Of a stretch of 64,000 nucleotides of DNA, positions 52,484-61,848 are shown piece after piece (the first letter of the stretch is position 1; every line of letters starts with the position of its first letter). Location of the stretch: positions 1,116,001-1,180,000 of the forward strand of contig OZ251535.1 in NCBI GenBank assembly GCA_965243165.1, in the 5' to 3' direction. The notes under the pieces were generated by a model. The model was not told where the DNA came from and did no database searches. It worked only from the letters and a program-made list of their open reading frames with translations. A program made the position numbers and the translations under genes. The DNA is from CATQHD01 sp965243165. Its GTDB lineage: Bacteria > Actinomycetota > Acidimicrobiia > Spongiisociales > Spongiisociaceae.

Positions 52484-55300
52484 TCAGGTCTGCCGTCCGC
52501 CCGAGCATAGAGAATTGTGTTCGTACAGGAGGCGGCGGAGGTCGGTTTCGGGGGTGAGGACGGCGAAGGCCCAGCATCCGAAGCCGCCGTGGGTGTTGAC
52601 CGCTTCTATCCAGTCGTTCATGTAGGCCCACTTGGAGTCGTCTACTTCTTTGGGTTCACCTTTTACTTCAAGTACAAGGATCTTGCCCGAACGGAGGCGG
52701 ATCAGGAAGTCGGGGAGGTAGCGGCGCACCACTCCTCGGTGGACGTACGACACCTCGAAGCCCAGGTGGTCGTTCTTCACCCAGGCCTCTGCATCCGGGT
52801 TGGCGTCCAGTTCGGCGGCGGCCTGGGGTTCGAACGTTCCGTCGTAGACGCAGAAGTTGATGTGGCTGCGCCGGGCGGCGCCGACCGGCTTGCCTGTGTA
52901 CCAGAGGCCCATGTCAGCGGTGGAGCGGATCGGGCGCTCCGGGTCGAACACGGGGGTGAGATGCTCCGTGTTGGCCGAGTCGACGGCGCGCCAGAAGTGG
53001 TTGACGATGCGGGTCATGTTCATCCCGATCAGGATCCGCCGCCGGAGGGGGTCCTGGTTCCACAGGCCTTCGATCACGATCCGGTCCGAGGCCAGGAACT
53101 CCAGGGTCAGCGACGCCAGCCGGGCGCACAGCTCCTCCCGGTTGCCCGGCCAGGCCTGGGCCATCCGGTCGTAGGTCTCCGCCGCCGCCTGGAAGGCCAG
53201 CCGCTGCAGCCGCTGCCCGCCCCAGAACTCCTCGAGGTCGATCCGGATGTCGGTATGGTCGGTCTTTCCCTCGATCGTCTTGGCCAGCTCGGCCAGGGTG
53301 GGGGTGTTGGCCGGGTCCAGCACCAGCGGTTCCACCCGCCCCCAGTCCAGAGACAGGTCCGGGCGGTAGACCCGCTCTACCCGGATCACCACCGGGAACT
53401 CGATCTCGAAGCGGGCCTTCTCCGGCAGCGGTTGGATCGGGGTCTTCGGTATGGGAGGTTTGGGCGGCCCGCTCGGCGACTCGTGGGGCAGGAACGTGAA
53501 AGGCACCCCGAAGATGTTGACGTACTCCGGCTCGAAGAAACCGCTCTCGTTCACTTCGTAGGAGGTGCGGCGCAGGCCCCGGCCCACCACCTGTTCGCAC
53601 AGGAGCTGGCTGGAGAAGGCCCGCAGCCCCATGATGTGGGTGACCGTCTTGGCGTCCCACCCCTCCGACAGCATGGCCACCGAGATCACGTGGCGGATAT
53701 CCGCGCCCGGCTCTCCCGGCCGCCCGATCGTGTCCACCCGCCGGCGCAGGAGCTCGGCCTGTTGCTTCCTGGTCAGCTTCCCCGCCCCGCCGCCGGGCAG
53801 GTCTGCGATCGGCGCTTCGCTCTCCTCCGCCTGCTTCAGGACCTTCGAGTCGATGTGCAGGGTCAGGTCCGGTTCGCACAGGCCGTCCACCGGGATCCGC
53901 CCGCGGTCGAAGGCGTGTTTGACCCGGGCGGCGGTCTCGGTGCGGTTGGCCACCGTGATCATCACCGGCGGGGTCGGGTGGCCGCTCTCCTCCCAGGCCT
54001 TGCGGGCCTCGGCCCAGTCCGCGCCCAGCAGGGTGTAGCCCGCCGCCGCCAGGTCGGGCAACGGGGCCTCGGGCGGCGCCGCCTTCTGGTTGAGGTCGTC
54101 CTTCACTTCGCGGTCGTTGTAGATGTGGTACAGCCGGGACTTGTAGGTCTCCGGGTCGTATCTGGTGTCGTCCCGCACCACCACCCGCGGGGTCTTCACC
54201 AGGCCTGACTCGATGGCGTCGTTGAGGCTGAAGTCGCTGACTATCCAGTCGAACAGGGCCTCCCCGCTGGCCTTCTTGCCGGAAGGGACGAAGGGGGTGG
54301 CGGTAAAGTCGTAGCAGCGCAGGACGCCCCGGGCGCGGTGGATGCGGTCGAGGGCCTCCACCCACTTGGTGGCCTCGTCCACGTCGGCCTTGTAGAAGTC
54401 GCCTGCTTTGCGGCCGGCGGGGACGCGCCAGGCGTGGTGGGCCTCGTCGTTGATGACCGCCAGATTGCGGGAGCGGGCCATTTCCGTTCCCAGCGCCTCC
54501 CGTACCCAGGCCTCGTCGCTCTTCGGCCCCCGCTTGTCCACCGACCGCCGCCGCCGGATCTGCTCCTCGGTCTGCCAGCCGAGGGCGTGCCAGTTGCGCA
54601 CCCGCACCCGCCCCCGGCGCAGCCGGTCCCGCAGGTTGGACGGCGCCAGGTCGAACTCTTCGTAGTAGTTGCCCCGCTCGTTCGGGTCCAGCACCGACAG
54701 CCGGCTGCGGACGGTCAGGCCGGGCGCCACCACCAGCACGTTGGCTGAGAAGCGGGGGTCGCTGCGGTAGGCGGTCTTGTTGAGGATCTGCCAGGCGATC
54801 ACCATCGCCATCACCACCGTCTTGCCGGTGCCGGTGGCCATCTTGGAGCACAGCCGGGGGAAGCCGCCCCCGTCGGTGGGGATGTCGATGCCCGTTTTCT
54901 GGGAGTCGGGGCCCTCGGCCAGCCAGATCAGGGTTTCGGCCGCTTCCAGCTGGCAGAAGAACAGCCGCTGGTCGTCGGCGCCCTCCCGGTTGCTCCAGTG
55001 CTCCAGCAGGCGGCGGGTGACGCCGGTGACCCCCGGCCATTCCGCCTTCCGCCAGGCGGCCACCCGCCGCCGGATGCGGTTGACCAGCTCGATTTCGTGG
55101 AAGACGCCCGGATCGTCGAAGGTCTTGGCGTCGGGGGTGGCCACCAGGTATCCGGCGGGGCGGCGGCCCTCCACCAGCTCGAAGGAGCGGGCCGCCCGGT
55201 CGTAGCGCCAATGGCTCGCGGGCTCCGTGTAGGGGGAGTTGATGATCAGCTTGTCGATGCCGCCCGAATGCGTCAGGCCCCGCTGGGCCCTCTCGGCCAT
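52484..55300 (-). CDS. res: Type III restriction enzyme, Res subunit
   Basis: A 938-residue ATP-dependent nuclease. It has Walker A MATGTGKTVVMAM near residue 156, the DEAH box INDEAHHAW near 284, FTATPFVPSGKKASGE near 324, and helicase motif VI VVGRGLRRTSYE near 583. The nuclease site is close to the C-terminus (PDFLIRLRSGKILVLEVKGE, about residues 880-900). With Mod it cleaves DNA 25-27 bp from an unmethylated asymmetric site. It is separated from mod by three bases, so its amount depends on the same transcript. Confidence 0.95.
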   Translation of the reverse strand: MAERAQRGLTHSGGIDKLIINSPYTEPASHWRYDRAARSFELVEGRRPAGYLVATPDAKTFDDPGVFHEIELVNRIRRRVAAWRKAEWPGVTGVTRRLLEHWSNREGADDQRLFFCQLEAAETLIWLAEGPDSQKTGIDIPTDGGGFPRLCSKMATGTGKTVVMAMVIAWQILNKTAYRSDPRFSANVLVVAPGLTVRSRLSVLDPNERGNYYEEFDLAPSNLRDRLRRGRVRVRNWHALGWQTEEQIRRRRSVDKRGPKSDEAWVREALGTEMARSRNLAVINDEAHHAWRVPAGRKAGDFYKADVDEATKWVEALDRIHRARGVLRCYDFTATPFVPSGKKASGEALFDWIVSDFSLNDAIESGLVKTPRVVVRDDTRYDPETYKSRLYHIYNDREVKDDLNQKAAPPEAPLPDLAAAGYTLLGADWAEARKAWEESGHPTPPVMITVANRTETAARVKHAFDRGRIPVDGLCEPDLTLHIDSKVLKQAEESEAPIADLPGGGAGKLTRKQQAELLRRRVDTIGRPGEPGADIRHVISVAMLSEGWDAKTVTHIMGLRAFSSQLLCEQVVGRGLRRTSYEVNESGFFEPEYVNIFGVPFTFLPHESPSGPPKPPIPKTPIQPLPEKARFEIEFPVVIRVERVYRPDLSLDWGRVEPLVLDPANTPTLAELAKTIEGKTDHTDIRIDLEEFWGGQRLQRLAFQAAAETYDRMAQAWPGNREELCARLASLTLEFLASDRIVIEGLWNQDPLRRRILIGMNMTRIVNHFWRAVDSANTEHLTPVFDPERPIRSTADMGLWYTGKPVGAARRSHINFCVYDGTFEPQAAAELDANPDAEAWVKNDHLGFEVSYVHRGVVRRYLPDFLIRLRSGKILVLEVKGEPKEVDDSKWAYMNDWIEAVNTHGGFGCWAFAVLTPETDLRRLLYEHNSLCSGGRQT

Positions 55301-55303
55301 CTC

Positions 55304-57891
55304 CTATGTGTCCAGGCTCAGGAGCCGAAGGCTCTCCACCCCCCGTTTGTCCACCACCTTGACCGCCGCCCGCCGGTGTTTGCCCGCCTCGAAGGGGAGG
55401 GAGACGGTGCCCCGGTAGGCCTCGATGCGGGACTTGTCGATCTGCGCCCGCAGCGTCTTGGCCAGCTTGTTCCAGCCGCCGTTGGCCTTGTGGCCGTCGA
55501 GGGGGAAGAAGACCTGGCGGGGAAACAGGCTGCGCCCGTCGTAGTCGGGGTCGAGCATCCACACTGCGATCTGGCCCGCCCCGCCGGAGGTGAGCTCGCC
55601 GCTGCGGGTGTCGAAATAGTCGAAGCCCAGCACTTCCACCTGATAGAGGCCGCTCTCCAAACGTTCGACTTCTACTTCAGGTTGACCCACCAGCCAGAAG
55701 CTTTCGTTGTTCGAACGGGCCTTCTTCAGGTCGTCGGTGAGCAGGTCGGCGTTCATCTGCGCCCGGAGCAGGGTCACGCCCGGCCAGTTGGTCTCGTCGA
55801 TGTCCTTGACCGCTTCGGGGTCGAAGGCGAAGGCGGCGAACACCAGCAGCTCCGGTCGGGGCACCAGGGTGCGGGCTTCCTCGACGGCCCGCTCCACCTG
55901 CCGGGTCTCGAGCGGGGCGTGCTCGGGCCCGAACGACACCGCCAGCCGCGCCCCTTCCCCGGTCTCCCCCTCGGCATGCAGCCAGGGCGCGGGCAGCGGC
56001 TCCAGGCGGGTCAGGGCGATTCCGTGGCCGCCCACGCCCCGCATCCCGGTCTTCAGCAGCTCTTCCCGCCATTCGGCCTGCCGGGCCGACTCCCCGCTTC
56101 GGCAGACCGATTCATCGGCTTCGGGAGGTTCATCAAGGGGGTCTTCGAGCGGACGCACCGCAGGAGCGGGAACCGCTTCCACCGTGAACGGCCCGGTTAC
56201 CCGCGACTTGCCGCTGTCCTTGAACGGCTGGTCGTAGAGGGTGGTTTCTTGGGGAGGCTCGTCATAGGCAAGTATGGCGGCCGACACTTTGGGAACGGTG
56301 CGGTATACGAATCCGCTTCCCACGCCTTCGTCAGGATGAGCAAGTTGGTAATAGTCAAAGGTTGAAGTCATAAGACGTTGGCGTGCCAGCGTGAGTGCCA
56401 CCCGGCTTGTATCGCAAGTTATCCAGCGGCGACCCCACTGTTCGGCTACCACTGCGGTAGTACCGCTTCCACAGGTTGGGTCCAATACTAAATCACCTGG
56501 ATCGGTTGTCATCAGTAGGCAACGCTCTACTACTTTGCGGGCAGTCTCAACTATGTAACGTTTACCGCGGGCTTGAAGTCGCCTATGCCAAAAGTTATTT
56601 ATTCTTCGTCCTGGAACTTCTTCTTCATACCGTTTCCACAATAAATTTCTGGAAGTTCCATCAAGCGAATCTAAGCGTCCTAATTCAGCAAGTCTATCCA
56701 TTCCTTCCTTTGATATAGACCATTGGCTGTTGGGTGGACATCTATAGGATTGATCATCCCAGTTGTAAGGATCAGAACGGCCAGTGGTAGATATACCTTG
56801 GGAGATTAGAGGCCTTCGCTGGAAAAGTCGAGCATTATCAGGTAAATATTGATCTGGGTCAAAGCATTCCTGGTTAGTAAGTTTGCGAGATACTCCATTT
56901 GGTAACTCAACCATTCCTTGAATAGGAGTAAAAAAGGCTACGATTTCTTTTCTGGTTAGTTGTTCGTATAATTGATGATACTTTAAATTATCTTTTTCCT
57001 TGGTATACCAAAGCAAGTAATTTGCTACATCAGGTAGGGTTTTAGCGGAGCTTCCACTGGTAGTTGAAAAACTTATAGTAGTTATTCGATTATCAGAACC
57101 GAATACCTCATCCATCATCAGACCCACTCTATGTACATTTTCATCGCCTATTTGTACGAAGCAACTGCCCGATGGCGTAAGCAATTCACGCGCCAGTAAA
57201 AGTCGGTCTCGCAGGTAGGACAAATAAGAGTGGATGCCCATTTCCCAAGTGTCCCGGAAGGCTTTGATCATTTCTGGTTCGGCGGTCAGGTGGTCAGCTT
57301 TGCCGTCTGTAACTTCCCTTTGGTCTACGAAGGGTTGGAAATTGGAGCCGTACTTGATGCCGTAGGGCGGATCGATGTAGACCATCTGGACTTGGCCGCC
57401 CATTCCTTCCTTCTCCAGGAGGCTGTTCATTACCAGCAGGCTGTCTCCTGCGATCAGGCGGTTGCTCCAGTTGTGGGGGTGCTGGTAGAACTCGATGGCC
57501 TTGCGCAGGGGAGGGTTCTGTTCCTCGGCCTCGAACAGTGATTCCTGTCCCTCCTGATGTCCGTTGCGCTTGCGGACCGCCTCGATGATGGTGCGGGGAT
57601 CGATCCGCTCGTGGACGTGGAGAGAAACGGTGGGAACCGAGAACGATGTCCTCTCGGTCTTGCCCGCCCAACTCAAACAAGGATCGATATGGGGATCATG
57701 ATCTGTTATACAACAATTTTTATCGTTACCTAACGGAGGGTCCGGGGGGGGGGGGGTATTAGTAGATGTGCATAGTTCTTTTCGGACAGGTCAGGGTCGC
57801 TTTCGGCCGACACCAAGCCCACGGGCGGATTGTTGGTGCGCTCCTCGCCCGTGTGCGAGTAGCTCTCGATGGGCTTCTTGGGTCTGGCCAT
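55304..57891 (-). CDS. mod: Type III DNA methyltransferase Mod, phase-variable and out of frame in this sequence
   Basis: Mod methylates adenine and provides DNA recognition for Res. Motif IV DPPYGIKYG and motif I DPTCGSGTT, in this (beta-class) order, flank the recognition region. The true N-terminus starts at ATG 57891 (MARPKKPIESYSHTGEERTN, then NPPVGLVSAESDPD) and breaks at a C13 tract (57744-57756) that leads to a stop at 57730. With 14 or 11 C the frame is open from 57891 to 55304 without any stop, through YAHLLIPPPPPDPPLG and DHDPHIDPCLSWAGK. With 13 C only a shorter product from TTG 57676 could be made. The middle (about 56330-57240), which holds the target-recognition domain, is AT-rich and looks exchanged. 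Confidence 0.88.
57744..57756. repeat. Homopolymer G13 (C13 on the mod coding strand)
   Basis: Thirteen consecutive G on the plus strand, 45 codons into mod. Only lengths of 11, 14, 17 and so on join the N-terminus to the body of the protein; 12 and 13 reach stops within about ten codons. This is the classical form of a slipped-strand switch. Confidence 0.95.
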
Positions 57892-57924
57892 GATTTTTGG
57901 GTTCCTGGTCCGGGGGCGGGGGTA

Positions 57925-57954
57925 AATCTAGGCGAAGTGGTATAGCATGGACAA
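57925..57954 (-). promoter_or_regulatory. Predicted promoter of the mod-res operon
   Basis: On the minus strand TTGTCC (57954-57949) and TAGATT (57930-57925) are 18 bases apart, giving a start near 57918 and a leader of about 27 bases before ATG 57891. The 93-base region is shared with the divergent nucleotidyltransferase array. Confidence 0.4.
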
Positions 57955-57984
57955 ATCCCAGGGGCACCGCAGGAGGTGATGGCC

Positions 57985-58917
57985 ATGGTAACCAGAACGC
58001 TCGCCGCGCCGACGTTGGCGGATGCGGAACGGGCGGCGGCGGCGTTGGCTGGGGCCGGGGCGGGGCGGGTGGTGTTGTTCGGTTCGGTGGCGCGGGGGGA
58101 GGCGACGGAGCGGAGCGACATCGATCTGGTGGCGATCTTCGACGATCTGGATTACGGGGAGCGGTGGGAGCGGCGTTGTGAGTTGATGAGTCTGGCCGGG
58201 CGGGTGGTGGAGTTCTCGGTGGATGTGAGCGTGACCGACCGGGCGGAGTGGGCGATGCGGACCAGCCGGGTGTTGACGTCGTTCGAGGGGCGGGCGGCTC
58301 GGGATGGGGTGGTGTTGGTCGACCGCCCGGCCGTTGTGGATGTGGATTGGAGCAAGCAGATGGTGATGCCCGACAGCGACTGTGAAGAGGCCTTCTATCG
58401 TTTGGAGACGGCCAGGGATGCTCTGGGGTCGTTGCTGCATCATCTGAGCCCCACCCGAATCGAGATGGATCCTCATGATGCCAGGGCTTACGTGCAGCTC
58501 TTGGCGAGGTTGCGGCATGGTTGCGGCCATGCCCACCGGACGGTCGAGTCGGCGGTCGAGTCCCTCATCCATCTGCAGTCCGACCCTGACGGGCCTGCGT
58601 GGGGGCACGATATCGGAAGGCTCTGCGCCCGGTTGGCCGAGCCGCACCGCAGCGACCTGCAGTCTCTGATGGAACCCTTGGGCGCGGAGAAGATCACGCC
58701 TTGGCACATCCGGGCCGTTTACCACTGGGCCGGCCAGGAGCCCGACGCCGATCCGGAATTGCTGGCCGACCTGGCGCGGACCGCCTGCCGGGTGGCTTCC
58801 TACGCCGCCGCTCAGTTCCTCGCCCATGACCATCGGGCGGCCGCAGTTTCGGCGTATGTGGAGGACATCGAGGCGTACCTGGACAGTTGCGACCTCGTCA
58901 CGGGTGAGGAGAGGTAG
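57985..58917 (+). CDS. MNT-HEPN-like fusion protein, array copy 1
   Basis: The first of four tandem paralogues. Residues 25-110 are a minimal nucleotidyltransferase with the complete signature FGSVARGEATERSDIDL and the third Asp in FSVDVSVTDR. The C-terminal half is a helical HEPN-like domain (CGHAHRTVESAVESLIHL, then GHDIGRLC). In MntA/HepT modules these are two genes, with the nucleotidyltransferase inactivating the HEPN toxin by AMP transfer; here they are one chain. AGGAGG lies eight bases before ATG 57985 (GTG 57976 and ATG 57979 are alternatives). It is divergent from the phase-variable mod gene. No clear RX4HXY catalytic motif of HepT is visible, so RNase activity is doubtful. Confidence 0.8.
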   Translation: MVTRTLAAPTLADAERAAAALAGAGAGRVVLFGSVARGEATERSDIDLVAIFDDLDYGERWERRCELMSLAGRVVEFSVDVSVTDRAEWAMRTSRVLTSFEGRAARDGVVLVDRPAVVDVDWSKQMVMPDSDCEEAFYRLETARDALGSLLHHLSPTRIEMDPHDARAYVQLLARLRHGCGHAHRTVESAVESLIHLQSDPDGPAWGHDIGRLCARLAEPHRSDLQSLMEPLGAEKITPWHIRAVYHWAGQEPDADPELLADLARTACRVASYAAAQFLAHDHRAAAVSAYVEDIEAYLDSCDLVTGEER

Positions 58918-58919
58918 CT

Positions 58920-59867
58920 GTGGCTGTCGGAACGCTCGCCGCGCCGACGTTGCCGGATGCGGAGCGGGCGGCGGCGGCGTTGGCTGAGGCCGGCGCGGGG
59001 CGGGTGGTGTTGTTCGGGTCGGTGGCGCGCGGAGAGGCGACCGAGCGGAGCGACATCGATCTGGTGGCGATCTTCGACGACCTCGACTATGGGGAGCGGT
59101 GGGAGCGGCGTTGTGAGTTGGTGAGGTTGGCGGGTGAGGCGGCGGGTCATTCGGTGGATGTGAGTGTTACCGATCGGGCGGAGTGGGCGATGCGGACGAC
59201 GCGGGTGCGTACTTCGTTCGAGGGGCGGGCGGCTCGGGATGGGGTGGTGTTGGTGGACCGCCCATCGGCGGTGGATGTGGATTGGGGTAAGCAGATGGTC
59301 ATGCCCGACAGCGACTACGAGGAAGCCCTCTACAGGTTGGGGAAGGCGAGAGGTGCGATGGGCTCTCTGTTGTATCATCTCAGAGTGGATCCGGTCGAGC
59401 GGGGCGATCTTGATGAGGAGGAGACATCGGCGCGGCGTCAGACCCGGTTGCATCGCGGTTGCGGGGAAGCCCATATGGCGGTCGAGTTGGCGCTCAAGTC
59501 GCTCATTCACTTGGAGGCTGATCCTGAACGTCCGCCGCGGGGTCACGACATCGGGAAGCTCTGCGATAAGTTGGCCGAACCGCACCGCAGTGCTCTTCCG
59601 GCGTTGCTGGAGCCGCTCGGCGCCGATGCTATTACGCCTTGGCGCATCGCCGCCTTTTACGGCGACACCGAAATCCCTACTGAGCTGTTGGCCGATCTGG
59701 CACGGACAGCTTGCCGTGCGGCTTCCTACGTCGTCGGTCGGTTCCCAGCCGACACCCCCGGTGTGGAAGTTGTCCGTTGGTACGTCGACAGCATCGAGGA
59801 TTATCTGAACCGCTACGCGCTTGACACGGGGGAGCCGCTTGGGCCGGGCGGCGGGCTGCCGGGTTAG
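58920..59867 (+). CDS. MNT-HEPN-like fusion protein, array copy 2
   Basis: 315 residues, starting with GTG two bases after copy 1 and preceded by AGGAGAGG. The nucleotidyltransferase half is almost identical to copies 1, 3 and 4 (GSVARGEATERSDIDL, HSVDVSVTDR). The C-terminal half has CGEAHMAVELALKSLIHL and GHDIGKLCDKLAEPHRS and otherwise differs, mainly in the linker near residues 150-170. The strict conservation of one half and the drift of the other suggest gene conversion of the catalytic part or selection for different partners of the helical part. Confidence 0.8.
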   Translation: MAVGTLAAPTLPDAERAAAALAEAGAGRVVLFGSVARGEATERSDIDLVAIFDDLDYGERWERRCELVRLAGEAAGHSVDVSVTDRAEWAMRTTRVRTSFEGRAARDGVVLVDRPSAVDVDWGKQMVMPDSDYEEALYRLGKARGAMGSLLYHLRVDPVERGDLDEEETSARRQTRLHRGCGEAHMAVELALKSLIHLEADPERPPRGHDIGKLCDKLAEPHRSALPALLEPLGADAITPWRIAAFYGDTEIPTELLADLARTACRAASYVVGRFPADTPGVEVVRWYVDSIEDYLNRYALDTGEPLGPGGGLPG

Positions 59868-59879
59868 GGGAGGTTGGCG

Positions 59880-60827
59880 GTGGCTGTCGGAACGCTCGCC
59901 GCGCCGACGTTGGCGGATGCGGAGCGGGCGGCGGCGGCGCTGGCTGGGGCCGGCGTGGGGCGGGTGGTGTTGTTCGGGTCGGTGGCCCGCGGCGACGCCA
60001 CCGAGCGGAGCGACATCGATCTGGTGGCCATTTTCGACGATCTGGATTATGGGGAGCGGTGGGAGCGGCGTTGTGAGTTGATGAGGCTGGCGGGTGAGGC
60101 GGCGGGTCATTCGGTGGATGTGAGCGTGACTGATCGGGTGGAGTGGGCGATGCGGACGACGCGGGTGCGTACTTCGTTCGAGGGGCGTGCGGCTCGGGAT
60201 GGGGTGGTGTTGGTGGACCGTCCATCGGCGGTGGATGTGGATTGGGGAAAGGAGATGGTGATGCCCGACAGCGACTACGGGGAGGCGTTGAGGCGGATGG
60301 ACAGGACGAGGGATGCGTTGCGGGGGTTGCTGCGCCATCTCAGGCCTGATCCCGACGAGAAGGACGCCGGGCGCGAACAAAGACGGCTGTGGATTTTGGG
60401 CCGGTTGCATCGCGGCTGCGGGGAAGCCCATATGGCGGTCGAGTTGGCACTCAAATCTCTTATTCACTTGGGGTCCGATCCTGCCCGGCCTGCTTGGGGT
60501 CACGACATCGGGGAACTCTGCGCCCAGTTGGCCGAACCGCACCGCAGTGCTCTTCCGGTGTTGCTGGAGCCCCTCGGCGCCGATGCGATCACGCCGTGGC
60601 ACACCGACGCCGTCTATGGGCCGAATACCGCCGCCACTCCAGAGTTGTTGGCTGACCTGGCGCGGACCGCCTGCAGGGTGGCCGCTTACGCGGTTGATCA
60701 GTTCCCCGCCGGCGAAACTGTTGCAGCCGATGTCCGAGGCCGCATCGATGACATTGAGGATTATCTGAACCGCTGCGCGCTCGACACGGGGGAGCCGCTT
60801 GGGCCGGGCGGCGGGCCGTTGGGTTAG
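59880..60827 (+). CDS. MNT-HEPN-like fusion protein, array copy 3
   Basis: About 315 residues. The GTG at 59880 matches the start of copy 2 and follows GGGGAGG by six bases; a TTG at 59874 is also in frame. Active-site residues are kept (GSVARGDATERSDIDL, HSVDVSVTDR). The HEPN-like half (CGEAHMAVELALKSLIHL) is nearly identical to copy 2 in its first helix but has a different hinge (DEKDAGREQRRL) and C-terminal third. The stop region GGCGGGCCGTTGGGTTAG resembles that of copy 2, consistent with duplication by unequal crossing-over. Confidence 0.8.
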   Translation: MAVGTLAAPTLADAERAAAALAGAGVGRVVLFGSVARGDATERSDIDLVAIFDDLDYGERWERRCELMRLAGEAAGHSVDVSVTDRVEWAMRTTRVRTSFEGRAARDGVVLVDRPSAVDVDWGKEMVMPDSDYGEALRRMDRTRDALRGLLRHLRPDPDEKDAGREQRRLWILGRLHRGCGEAHMAVELALKSLIHLGSDPARPAWGHDIGELCAQLAEPHRSALPVLLEPLGADAITPWHTDAVYGPNTAATPELLADLARTACRVAAYAVDQFPAGETVAADVRGRIDDIEDYLNRCALDTGEPLGPGGGPLG

Positions 60828-60838
60828 GGAGGTTGGTT

Positions 60839-61771
60839 GTGGCTGTCGGGACGGTTGCGGCGCCGACGTTGGCGGATGCGGAGCGGGCGGCGGCGGCGTT
60901 GGCGGGGGCCGGCGCGGGGCGGGTGGTGTTGTTTGGTTCGGTTGTTCGGGGGGAGGCGACGGAGCGGAGTGACATCGATCTGGTGGCGATCTTCGACGAT
61001 CTGGATTATGGGGAGCGGTGGGAGCGGCGTTGTGAGTTGGTGAGGGTGGCGGGTGAGGCGGCTGGTCATTCGGTGGATGTGAGCGTGACTGATCGGGTGG
61101 AGTGGGCGATGCGGACGACGCGGGTGTTGACGTCGTTCGAGGGGCGGGCGGCTCGGGATGGGGTGGTGTTGGTGGACCGTCCGGCGGTGGTGGATGTGGA
61201 TTGGGGAAAGCAGACAGTGATGCCCGGCAGCGACTACGGGGAGGCCTTGTCCAGGTTGAGGAACACACGGGTTGCGATGGTCGGCTTGTTCAATGACCTC
61301 AGCCCCGGCAAGGGCGAGCAGGGCGGCAACGAGTCTGTGGCATGGGTTGGTCTGCAGGGCCGGCTGCTGCAAGGGTGCGGCCATGCCCAAAAGGCAGTCG
61401 AGACGGCGCTCAAATCTCTCATCCATTTGGGGTCCGACCCTGCCCGGCCTGCTTGGGGTCACGACATCGGGGAACTCTGCGTCCAGTTGGCCGAACCGCA
61501 CCGCAGTGCTCTTCCGGCCTTGCTGGAGCCGCTCGGCGCCGATGCGATCACGCCTTGGCACACCGACGCCGTCTATCACAGGGCCGGCCGGGACACCGAG
61601 GCGATTCCGGAGCTGCTGGCGGAGCTGGCGCGGACCGCGTGCCGGGTGGTTTCCTACACGGCGGATCAGTTTCCGGCCGGGGCCGCCGTCGCCGTCCGAG
61701 CATACGTCGAGCTGATCGAGGACTACCTGGACGGTTATGCACTGGACACGGGCGAACCCCTCCGCCGCTAG
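60839..61771 (+). CDS. MNT-HEPN-like fusion protein, array copy 4
   Basis: 310 residues, GTG start after GGGAGG. The nucleotidyltransferase half is complete (GSVVRGEATERSDIDL, HSVDVSVTDR). The helical half is the most diverged: the conserved His after CG(H/E)A is Gln (CGHAQKAVETALKSLIHL) and the insert has SPGKGEQGGNESV. It ends the array; MITE copy B follows 77 bases later, so element-mediated copying of the array is conceivable but not shown. Confidence 0.8.
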   Translation: MAVGTVAAPTLADAERAAAALAGAGAGRVVLFGSVVRGEATERSDIDLVAIFDDLDYGERWERRCELVRVAGEAAGHSVDVSVTDRVEWAMRTTRVLTSFEGRAARDGVVLVDRPAVVDVDWGKQTVMPGSDYGEALSRLRNTRVAMVGLFNDLSPGKGEQGGNESVAWVGLQGRLLQGCGHAQKAVETALKSLIHLGSDPARPAWGHDIGELCVQLAEPHRSALPALLEPLGADAITPWHTDAVYHRAGRDTEAIPELLAELARTACRVVSYTADQFPAGAAVAVRAYVELIEDYLDGYALDTGEPLRR

Positions 61772-61848
61772 ATGGACAGCTCCGAGGCTGCCAGACAAGA
61801 ACCCTGTACTATCACGGCTCGAAGTCCGATTCCAACCCAAACGCCCCC

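Larger units (their letters stand above)
57985..61771 (+). repeat. Four-copy tandem gene duplication
   Basis: The unit is about 950 bases long and repeats four times head to tail with 2-11 bases between genes. The first ~400 bases of each unit are nearly identical at DNA level (for example the stretch encoding DLVAIFDDLDYGERWERRCEL); the remaining ~550 bases are more diverged. Confidence 0.9.
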
